NCBI GenBank assembly: GCA_036275295.1
Contig: DASUEB010000104.1
Coordinates: forward strand, 1 to 13,244
Reading direction: 5' to 3'
DNA: 13,244 nt
From: DASUEB01 sp036275295
GTDB taxonomy: Bacteria; Bacteroidota; Bacteroidia; Flavobacteriales_D; Luteibaculaceae
Part shown: positions 8,260 to 13,244 of the stretch, in pieces
Layout of the letters: each line of letters opens with the position of its first letter
How positions within the stretch are numbered: position 1 is the first letter of the stretch
Made by a program: the position numbers and the translations under genes
The notes under the pieces: generated by a model
Databases searched by the model: none
Told to the model about the DNA's origin: nothing
What the model saw: the letters and a program-made list of their open reading frames with translations, nothing else

Positions 8260-8629
8260 AAGGCTTTAGGTTGATAGAGGGGGTAAAGGTGCTGAATAGC
8301 CGTAATTTACAATAAAAAAATAAAAATCCAATTTGAACAGCAGTAAGACGGTGAATCTCCCATTTGGGTTTAATGCCATGACGAAGTTTAAATATTTGGC
8401 TGGGGAAGGTCAACAATAAACGGGTTTCTAGCATCATTTCTAACGGGAAAGAAAATCCTGACAATTCACCTCATTGCTGTTGGCTCACAGAGCATGAAAA
8501 TTTTATTTCATACGCTTTATTCGTTGCATTTTATTAATTTCAGTTTCTCTATAAATAGAGAATTGGAAGCTATTTAACCCAAGATATGCCGTTGAACTTA
8601 TTTTTAGCGGGTTAAGTTTTTACAAGTGA
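8260..8629. other. Intergenic boundary region
   Basis: About 370 bp without a convincing gene. It lies upstream of the minus-strand esterase and marks the change from balanced to A+T-rich sequence. It must hold the esterase promoter and could hold one for the following cassette. The only structured element I see is the inverted repeat at 8545-8562. Open frames crossing it on the minus strand are low-complexity shadows. Confidence 0.6.
8545..8562. repeat. Perfect 8-bp inverted repeat
   Basis: TTCTCTAT-AA-ATAGAGAA, a perfect palindromic dyad with a 2-nt centre. It lies about 65 bp upstream of the cassette remnant that starts near 8630 and about 140 bp upstream of the first immunity-like gene. 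The size suits an operator for a dimeric regulator. It lacks a T-tract, so it is not a terminator. Confidence 0.4.
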
Positions 8630-8710
8630 TCCGTCGTAAATTATACAATAATTTTAAAAAAAGGCGTTTTTGGTTACACTGGTTATTACAGCCCTTATTC
8701 GTTATGGTAA
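8630..8710 (+). pseudogene. Decayed C-terminal end of a polymorphic-toxin tip
   Basis: After a TGA at 8627-8629 this frame reads 26 codons ending in 'GVFGYTGYYSPYSLW' and a TAA at 8708-8710. The complete tip at 10453-11709 ends 'HYYGGYNSPYSLW', and the last 16 bases of both (8696-8711 and 11695-11710) are identical. In both places the tip's stop codon overlaps the ATG of the following small exported protein by the same 7 nt. I read this as the leftover end of a second, deleted toxin tip whose immunity-like partner survived. Only the last 10 or so residues are recognisable, and the upstream boundary is uncertain. Confidence 0.6.
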
Positions 8711-9393
8711 AATGGATTTGTTTTAGTTTATTGGCACTTGTGCAGTTCAATTCAATTTGTGCTCAAGTCCCCTCGAGAATCCAGAAATTTTTCACTCAAT
8801 GTTATGATTCAAACCATTTAACGAAAGGGTCTTTTCCGAGATTTGACGGTTACTATACAGTTTGTATTCACCCAAAAGAGATTGAAGAAATTGGGCCGCA
8901 AGGAGAAAAATACGTTACCAAAAAAGACAGTTCATTTTTTAATATTACATTTTTTCCAGATGGAGTTTGTCTGTTTAGTGACGCGACGGTTGAGCGCGTG
9001 GAATACTATGTGCCTCATTTAAAAACACTTCAAAATGCAGAAAAAGTTACCCATGATTATTTTTATCAATTTGAAAACTGGGGTCTTTTTTGGATGGACG
9101 GAGATACACTTAAAACGCAGAGAACTAACCACGAACAGAGATTCAGCGCATACTGGAATTTCTATGAAAATCATTTCCTGATCAAAGACGAGTTGGTTTG
9201 GGAAAAGATACGTTATCGTCGTAACTCTGAAACGTTTATAGTGCTTAAAAATAACGCAGCCGACCAACATATCGAATTCACTCGAACGGGACTGTACCTC
9301 AAGTCAGACACATGGCTCAAAAAAGAAAAATGGTTTTGGTGTGATCCTAAAGAATGGGAGAAGTGGATGAAAGAGAAAGGGTATAGGTATTAA
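8704..9393 (+). CDS. Exported immunity-like protein A
   Basis: 229 residues from the ATG at 8704. A GTG 26 codons upstream at 8626 is open, but the ATG is preferred. It gives a clean signal peptide ('MVKWICFSLLALVQF..ICAQ'), and its overlap with the upstream 'SPYSLW' stop is exactly repeated at the paralogue 11703-12350. The body is rich in aromatic and charged residues. It aligns by eye with the paralogue at 'GYY' near the start, a 'FF.DG.' pattern, and '(G).(F/Y).DGDT(L/I)K'. Overall divergence is high, yet the last 20 residues, 'WFWCDPKEWEKWMKEKGYRY', are identical and nearly identical in DNA. No named domain is recognised. Position directly after a toxin tip makes a periplasmic immunity protein the best guess. 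Confidence 0.72.
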   Translation: MVKWICFSLLALVQFNSICAQVPSRIQKFFTQCYDSNHLTKGSFPRFDGYYTVCIHPKEIEEIGPQGEKYVTKKDSSFFNITFFPDGVCLFSDATVERVEYYVPHLKTLQNAEKVTHDYFYQFENWGLFWMDGDTLKTQRTNHEQRFSAYWNFYENHFLIKDELVWEKIRYRRNSETFIVLKNNAADQHIEFTRTGLYLKSDTWLKKEKWFWCDPKEWEKWMKEKGYRY

Positions 9394-9477
9394 AAAAGTC
9401 AATATCTTAGAAAGTCATTAATCATTGCCCTGAACTCCGCTCAACCCATATCACGCAGCGATCTCAGCAACTCCAAC
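9326..9477 (+). repeat. 152-bp direct repeat, copy 1
   Basis: Covers the last 22 codons of immunity-like gene A, a 37-nt linker and the first 47 nt of an Rhs core fragment. It matches 12283-12434 at a constant offset of 2957 with two differences, at 9427 (G against A) and 9451 (T against C). Confidence 0.95.
9430..9477 (+). pseudogene. Truncated Rhs core fragment
   Basis: Encodes 'LNSAQPISRSDLSNSN', the beginning of the core fragment found in full at 10453 and 12387. At 9478 the match stops abruptly and unrelated sequence follows, so the rest of the core and its tip are missing. The reading frame stays open from the immunity-like gene's TAA (9391-9393) to a TAA at 9550-9552. Confidence 0.7.
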
Positions 9478-9541
9478 TGTAAGAAGGTAACAATAACCGT
9501 AACTCCTTATCCCAAGGCATTGGCCTTAAATCTTAAATGTT

Positions 9542-9973
9542 ATGAAATCTAAATATTTAATACCAATTATTATTTTGGTATTTATTCCCTTTTCAAGGTG
9601 TGAAAAATTCATGAAAAGAACCGAATATATTTGGTTAGAGAACAAGTCAAATTTAAGAATATACGCATCAGCTGGAATCGGTGAAAACAATGGAGGCATG
9701 AAAATCCATCCAGATACCACCATGCCAAATAATGAACCTTTTAAGCGTGAAATCGAAGTGCAGAACAAAGAAATATTAGTTTCCAGCCCCTCGATCGCCT
9801 CTCTCTTTAAACAGACCCTTTCAAACAAATACTTAAGCGTCTATATTTTTAATGCTGATTCGCTGGACGAATTGGGTTGGGAAGGAATCAGAGACAAAAA
9901 TATGGTGCTAAAAAGATATGACCTGAGTTTAGATGATTTAAAGCGAAGTGATTTTACAATAACCTATCCCTAA
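9542..9973 (+). CDS. Small exported protein, orphan immunity candidate
   Basis: 143 residues. The N-terminus 'MKSKYLIPIIILVFIPFSRC' is a signal peptide; C20 with the preceding 'FSR' is a weak lipobox, so a lipoprotein is possible but not clear. The mature part is hydrophilic with no recognised domain. Notable stretches are 'YIWLENKSNLRIYASAGIG' and a C-terminal 'YDLSLDDLKRSDFTITYP', the latter reminiscent of a short beta-rich fold. It does not share the 20-residue tail of the other two immunity-like proteins. It follows a truncated core fragment and precedes a decayed stretch, so it may be the surviving partner of a lost toxin tip. A+T-rich like its neighbours, with no ribosome-binding site visible. 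Confidence 0.65.
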   Translation: MKSKYLIPIIILVFIPFSRCEKFMKRTEYIWLENKSNLRIYASAGIGENNGGMKIHPDTTMPNNEPFKREIEVQNKEILVSSPSIASLFKQTLSNKYLSVYIFNADSLDELGWEGIRDKNMVLKRYDLSLDDLKRSDFTITYP

Positions 9974-10036
9974 ATTCAAAGCAAAGCGCGGAAATTTTGG
10001 ATTTAATAATTGTTGGCGATACTTGACTTTACACTG

Positions 10037-10312
10037 CTAACCTTGCTGGTGTTCAAGTCGCGTTCGAATTGTCTCAGGCGCAATATCGGGCACCCATTTT
10101 TGATGCTATCCACTGCGTTCGTATAATTCGGTTTGTCGTTTGCCATAAACCGCTTGAATTCAGGTATCCTTGTCGGGAGATATTGGCTTCCTAAGTTTAT
10201 TTTTCTTGCTTAGGGCTGTTGGATTAAATTCAATAGGCGGATCATATTCGCCAATGGCAGGAAAGCGGTTTAAGTCGGCGTAAATTCTGTGAGGTTCAGG
10301 GATTGAGTTATA
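10037..10312 (-). pseudogene. Decayed open frame of unknown family
   Basis: On the minus strand one frame reads protein-like sequence including 'EPHRIYADLNRFPAIGEYDP' and 'PIEFNPTALSKKNKLRKP' down to a TGA at 10160-10162. It then continues in the same frame with 'AVYGKRQTELYERSG', a TAG, and 'QKWVPDIAPETIRTRLEHQQ' to a TAG at 10037-10039. Composition and stop spacing suggest a real gene inactivated by point mutations. I do not recognise the family and see no start codon. Confidence 0.35.
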
Positions 10313-10436
10313 TCAGTTCTTGTACCTCCAAAAACGGGTTGCGGAGTTGTCGAACGATGAGGTAATTTTATGAGGTTATCCTAAGCATCAGAAAGCCGCG
10401 CTGGCTGAGAAAATTAACAAAAAGTCCGTATTTTAG
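10293..10436 (+). pseudogene. Possible short coding remnant, plus strand
   Basis: 48 codons in one frame with an internal TGA at 10371-10373: 'LYQFLYLQKRVAELSNDEVI' then 'GYPKHQKAALAEKINKKSVF' and a TAG at 10434-10436. It looks amphipathic and protein-like, but it is short and overlaps the minus-strand remnant slightly. Family unknown. Confidence 0.2.
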
Positions 10437-10452
10437 TGATCATCGACATGTC

Positions 10453-11709
10453 TTGAACTCCGCCCAATCAATACCACGCAGCGATCTCAGCAACTCCAAC
10501 CACGGGTTGAGTGAGCAATTTAGCTACCACCACCGCCTAAACGAGGTGTGGAGCCGCACTGGGGTGTTATTGAACATGTTAAACTACGACGAAGAGGGCA
10601 CGAGCCCTATGGTCTTCAAAAGGGATGTGGGTTTTTGTAGATGCTGCGATGTGTTACCTACCACTACAGCCAAGGGTCTCGTCTTAGGCCTTATGCTCTC
10701 CCCAGACAATTTTGTGAGTGATGCCACATGCACGGTGGCGTATAATAGGTTTTTGTATGCGAATGGGAATCCTCTAAAATTTACCGACCCTAATGGTGAA
10801 GTAGTGTGGTTTGCACCTCTGATTTTTGCGGCGGTAAATGTAGGTGTTGATTTGGTTCTGAACGAGGGTAAAATGAATATTGGAGAAATAGCCATGTCCG
10901 CGGGCATGGGGGCTTTGGCAGGTCTAACCAGTGGTGCTACCACTGTAGGGGGAGCCTTTATGACTGCTGGTGTAGGTAAATTGAATAGGCTTCTTCCATC
11001 AGCTAACATACCGATAACTGATAATATATCGATTTCTGTCTCAGTAGGGGTAGGGGTGGGTTCTACTGGATTTTCAGGTGGAGGTAATTTTAGCGCCACG
11101 TATCAGGGTGAAAAGGGTTCACTTTCATTGGGTTTTGGCGGAGGCTACAACGGAACCGGAAATTATTCGGGTTACTCCGTTAGCGCAACCAGAGGCGATT
11201 GGGGTCTTGGGTATCATCGCACCAGTTACTCCGGTTCAAACAGCCAAGTGGTTGGCGGATTAAAGATCGCCTATAAGAATAGCTCGTTTAGAATTGAGAA
11301 TGATTTTATGGGTGATGGTCATGATCGTTGGCGGTCAAATGCCGCTGAGATTTCGGTTGGCGATTTTATTGTTGGAACTAATTTGTACAATAACGATCCA
11401 GCGGGCGAGGGTCAAGGAACTATAGATTTACCAAATCGTGTTGGTAAGTACAATAAACATGGCTACAAGGCATGGCAAAGTGGTAAAGTTTATTCTAGTC
11501 CTCTGTGGCTGGGTTACAAGACAAATAACTCAGTTTATCGTTTTGGGAAAAATGACCCAATGGTTCAAGATAGAACGCAGAATTGGACTCATAAGAATGG
11601 TTTCTTTTGGTTGCCAATGGGTTATCAAAATTATTATCTCGATGATTCTGAATTCAATTATGCTCCTCACTACTATGGTGGCTATAATTCACCCTATTCG
11701 TTATGGTAA
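10453..11709 (+). CDS. Rhs core fragment fused to toxin-like tip (probable polymorphic toxin type 23)
   Basis: 418 codons from a TTG; no ATG or Shine-Dalgarno is present, so it may be a silent cassette rather than an independently translated gene. Residues 1-116 are a short Rhs core ending 'MLSPDNF..D....AYNRFLY' and 'ANGNPLKFTDPNGE' (104-116), the usual junction of Rhs core and variable tip. The expected 'VLGR' before 'MLSPD' reads 'VLGL', so the core is degenerate. Residues 117-180 are a hydrophobic Gly/Ala segment. Residues 190-275 are glycine/serine-rich predicted beta sequence. Residues 280-418 hold 'GDGHDRWRSNAAEISVGDF', 'GTNLYNNDP', 'SSPLWLGYK', 'MVQDRTQNWTHKNGF' and a terminal 'NSPYSLW'. 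From memory this resembles the Bacteroidota polymorphic toxin type 23 domain; the activity of that domain is not evident here. The stop overlaps the next gene by 7 nt. Confidence 0.72.
   Translation: MNSAQSIPRSDLSNSNHGLSEQFSYHHRLNEVWSRTGVLLNMLNYDEEGTSPMVFKRDVGFCRCCDVLPTTTAKGLVLGLMLSPDNFVSDATCTVAYNRFLYANGNPLKFTDPNGEVVWFAPLIFAAVNVGVDLVLNEGKMNIGEIAMSAGMGALAGLTSGATTVGGAFMTAGVGKLNRLLPSANIPITDNISISVSVGVGVGSTGFSGGGNFSATYQGEKGSLSLGFGGGYNGTGNYSGYSVSATRGDWGLGYHRTSYSGSNSQVVGGLKIAYKNSSFRIENDFMGDGHDRWRSNAAEISVGDFIVGTNLYNNDPAGEGQGTIDLPNRVGKYNKHGYKAWQSGKVYSSPLWLGYKTNNSVYRFGKNDPMVQDRTQNWTHKNGFFWLPMGYQNYYLDDSEFNYAPHYYGGYNSPYSLW
10454..10766 (+). repeat. 313-bp Rhs-core direct repeat, copy 1
   Basis: Matches 12388-12700 at a constant offset of 1934 with about a dozen differences, clustered near the left end (10464-10471) and in the last 40 bases. 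Identity falls away just inside 'NPLK', where the variable tip begins. On the left, similarity starts exactly at 10454; the linker and immunity tail that precede copy 2 are absent. Confidence 0.93.
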
Positions 11710-12350
11710 AGAAATTCTTTTTCTTGGCGCTGATTATCTGCACTAGTAAATGTGCAACTCCACAACAAATGATTGAAAAGATTAATGGCCAATCGTGTTT
11801 CGCCAATAAAATTATCGATGACGAAAGATTAAAGCAAAGCGGTTATTACGAATTTAAGCTCCCATTTAGAAATTCGAAAAAGTTGAATGTACCAATGGAC
11901 ACAACAAAGTGGGGAGTGGTTTTTTATGAAGATGGTTTTTTCGTTGAGAATCTGGATATAAATTTTTTTAACGACAATGGAGATAAACGTGGCTTCTATG
12001 CGAGATCAGCAACTCATTTTGGATGCTACAATATTGACGGGGATACGATAAAGGCTCATTTTTTTAATAGTCCAGGTGATATGGCGAGCGCAGAAGGTTT
12101 CGTTTGGTACAGAATTATCGATACGAACTCAATTGAAGAAATTGCCTTTCAATATTACGACACCATTAGAGCTGAGACCTTGTCTGAACTTTCAAAGAAT
12201 GTTTACCGTAAGAATATTTCTGTTGGAAAATATAGGTGGAGTGATAGATTGCCAAATCCCAACAAAAGCTGGCTAAAACGGAAAAAATGGTTTTGGTGTG
12301 ATCCTAAAGAATGGGAGAAGTGGATGAAAGAGAAAGGGTATAGGTATTAA
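11703..12350 (+). CDS. Exported immunity-like protein B
   Basis: 215 residues. Its ATG overlaps the stop of the toxin-like tip (7 nt), indicating translational coupling, the usual arrangement for a toxin and its cognate immunity gene. The N-terminus 'MVKKFFFLALIICTSKC' is a signal peptide, with C17 a possible but non-canonical lipoprotein cysteine. The middle is beta-like, with 'GYYEFKLPFRN', 'GVVFYEDGFFV' and 'YNIDGDTIKAHFF', and aligns weakly with immunity-like protein A (8704-9393). The last 20 residues are identical to A, and the identity continues into non-coding DNA, so the tail looks exchanged or conserved by recombination rather than by selection on protein alone. No named family recognised. 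Periplasmic or outer-membrane location fits an antagonist of a toxin entering from outside. Confidence 0.78.
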   Translation: MVKKFFFLALIICTSKCATPQQMIEKINGQSCFANKIIDDERLKQSGYYEFKLPFRNSKKLNVPMDTTKWGVVFYEDGFFVENLDINFFNDNGDKRGFYARSATHFGCYNIDGDTIKAHFFNSPGDMASAEGFVWYRIIDTNSIEEIAFQYYDTIRAETLSELSKNVYRKNISVGKYRWSDRLPNPNKSWLKRKKWFWCDPKEWEKWMKEKGYRY

Positions 12351-12434
12351 AAAAGTCAATATCTTAGAAAGTCATTAATCATTACCCTGAACTCCGCTCA
12401 ACCCATACCACGCAGCGATCTCAGCAACTCCAAC
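12283..12434 (+). repeat. 152-bp direct repeat, copy 2
   Basis: Second copy of 9326-9477: end of immunity-like gene B, linker and start of the next core. Here the core continues in full past 12434, whereas copy 1 is cut off at that exact point. Confidence 0.95.
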
Positions 12435-13244
12435 CACGGGTTGAGTGAGCAATTTAGCTACCACCACCGCCTAAACGAGGTGTGGAGCCGCACTGGGGTG
12501 TTATTGAACAAGTTAAACTACGACGAAGAGGGCACGTGTCCTATGGTCTTCAAAAGGGATGTGGGTTTTTGTAGCTGCTGCGATGTGTTACCTACCACTA
12601 CAGCCAAGGGTCTCGTCTTAGGCCTTATGCTCTCCCCAGACAATTTTGTGAGTGATGCCACATGCACGGTTGCATACAACAGGTTTTTGTATGCGAATGG
12701 AAATCCGTTAAAGTATGTTGATCCTAGTGGGGAATTTCTTACATGGAGTATACATAAGGGTGGATTTAGTTTAGGTTTAAATTTTTCCCTTATCGGAATC
12801 GCTCTTGGTTTTGGGGTTAATATTGGCTGGGGAAATGGCGGTTCGGTAGGTGTTTATGGGGAAGTGGGTTATCCAATTGGAGGCTCAGGTTTTGGGGCAG
12901 GATCCACGGTAAGTCAAAGTCTGGACTATAATTTCAAATACCGCACTGCGACTACAACTACAGGATTAGGTGCATATGCGTCCTTTGGCCCATTGAATGC
13001 GGGTGCCAATGTGTCCAGTACTTATAATCTTACACATGTAAAACACCTTGGATATAGTTGGGGGGTGAGTGCGGGAATCGGTATGGGCAATGAAAAAGTT
13101 GGAATTGGTCTATTTGTAGGTTATGGTTCTGGTGGATGGAACTATGGTTTAGGCGGTTATTATGATCCTAGTGTAAAATTCAAGGAACAGAAAGTTGCCT
13201 TGGTAGCGAAAGAAGATGGGTCATTTGAAGATGATTTAGCTTTA
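12387..13244 (+). CDS. Rhs core fragment fused to a different glycine-rich tip (partial, runs off the window)
   Basis: 286 codons open to the window edge. The position aligned with the TTG start of the upstream copy is CTG here; the first standard alternative start is TTG at 12441. The frame is the same as the preceding immunity-like gene and is separated from it only by that gene's TAA. Residues 1-118 are the core, ending 'MLSPDNFVSDATCTVAYNRF' and 'ANGNPLKYVDPSGE'. The tip then differs completely from the upstream copy: 'FSLGLNFSLIGIALGFGVNI', 'GGSVGVYGEVGYPIGGSGFG', a Thr-rich 'YRTATTTTGLGAYASFG', and 'GIGLFVGYGSGGWNYGLGGY'. This is an alternating glycine/hydrophobic beta pattern, similar in style to residues 190-275 of the type 23-like tip. 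Toxin identity cannot be judged because the C-terminus is missing. Confidence 0.65.
   Translation, partial: MNSAQPIPRSDLSNSNHGLSEQFSYHHRLNEVWSRTGVLLNKLNYDEEGTCPMVFKRDVGFCSCCDVLPTTTAKGLVLGLMLSPDNFVSDATCTVAYNRFLYANGNPLKYVDPSGEFLTWSIHKGGFSLGLNFSLIGIALGFGVNIGWGNGGSVGVYGEVGYPIGGSGFGAGSTVSQSLDYNFKYRTATTTTGLGAYASFGPLNAGANVSSTYNLTHVKHLGYSWGVSAGIGMGNEKVGIGLFVGYGSGGWNYGLGGYYDPSVKFKEQKVALVAKEDGSFEDDLAL
12388..12700 (+). repeat. 313-bp Rhs-core direct repeat, copy 2
   Basis: Second copy of 10454-10766. Its left 47 bp (12388-12434) are also the right end of the 152-bp repeat family, so three core starts exist in the window: 9431, 10454 and 12388. Confidence 0.93.

Larger units (their letters stand above)
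9974..10452. other. Gene-poor segment with decayed coding traces
   Basis: About 480 bp with no intact gene. Both strands hold open stretches broken by stops (see the two fragments within). I found no transposase motif, terminal inverted repeat or RNA gene. It separates the orphan exported gene from the complete toxin cassette. Confidence 0.55.

Noticed and set aside
8021..8464. 147-codon minus-strand open frame over the esterase start
   Set aside because: Out-of-frame overlap with the esterase signal peptide and catalytic domain; composition is not protein-like.
8626..8703. GTG start at 8626 for immunity-like protein A
   Set aside because: The extra 26 residues are basic and not signal-like; the DNA is better explained in another frame as the tail of a toxin tip, and the ATG at 8704 matches the paralogue's start context.
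9974..10452. Insertion sequence remnant
   Set aside because: No DDE-type or other transposase motif could be read in any frame and no target-site duplication or inverted ends were found.
10584..11099. 171-codon minus-strand open frame opposite the toxin-like gene
   Set aside because: Pro/Thr-rich shadow of the Gly/Ala-rich plus-strand protein; half of it lies in the repeated core, and it has no domain or start context.
9326..12700. CRISPR array or transposon ends as explanation of the repeats
   Set aside because: Repeats are long (152 and 313 bp), few, coding and in direct orientation with gene-sized spacers; no short regular units, no transposase and no terminal inverted repeats were seen.
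1..13244. tRNA, rRNA or riboswitch
   Set aside because: No cloverleaf with conserved T-loop sequence, rRNA segment or recognisable riboswitch core was noticed, including in the region before position 37 and between genes.

Overview
The window looks like a Bacteroidota chromosome. Two proteins carry type IX secretion sorting domains (one type B, one type A). The housekeeping proteins have a Bacteroidota character, and there are no Shine-Dalgarno-type leaders. It splits into two parts: a compact chromosomal part of balanced composition (about 1-8259) and a visibly A+T-richer, repeat-laden accessory part (about 8260-13244).

Chromosomal part. A PLP-dependent cystathionine gamma-synthase/lyase gene ends in a strong intrinsic terminator and faces purD. 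Divergent from purD is a tight four-gene run on the plus strand: a 2,3-bisphosphoglycerate-dependent phosphoglycerate mutase-like gene, a small HAD phosphatase overlapping it by 26 bp, map 3 bp later, and a SAM-dependent methyltransferase 1 bp after map. A secreted LamG protein with a type B (gliding-motility-type) C-terminus follows, meeting a convergent secreted PHB-depolymerase/feruloyl-esterase-like hydrolase with a type A C-terminus.

Accessory part. From about 8630 to the window end there is an array of displaced Rhs-type polymorphic-toxin cassettes. The repeating logic is: a short degenerate Rhs core fragment ending in the hallmark 'ANGNPLK..DP.GE', then a variable glycine-rich toxin-like tip ending in 'SPYSLW', then a small exported immunity-like gene that overlaps the tip by 7 nt and ends in an identical 20-residue tail, then the next core fragment. 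One unit is complete (10453-12350). One keeps only the last codons of its tip plus its immunity-like gene (8630-9393). One has its core and part of a different tip before the window ends (12387-13244). Between them lie an orphan exported small protein (9542-9973) and a decayed segment (9974-10452).

Two families of long direct repeats stitch the array together: 152 bp spanning immunity tail, linker and core start, and 313 bp of core. Both place homologous-recombination sites on either side of the variable tips. I read this as a toxin-tip/immunity storage locus for an Rhs or T9SS/T6SS-delivered effector whose full-length gene is not in the window. That role is inferred. The architecture and the repeats are directly visible.
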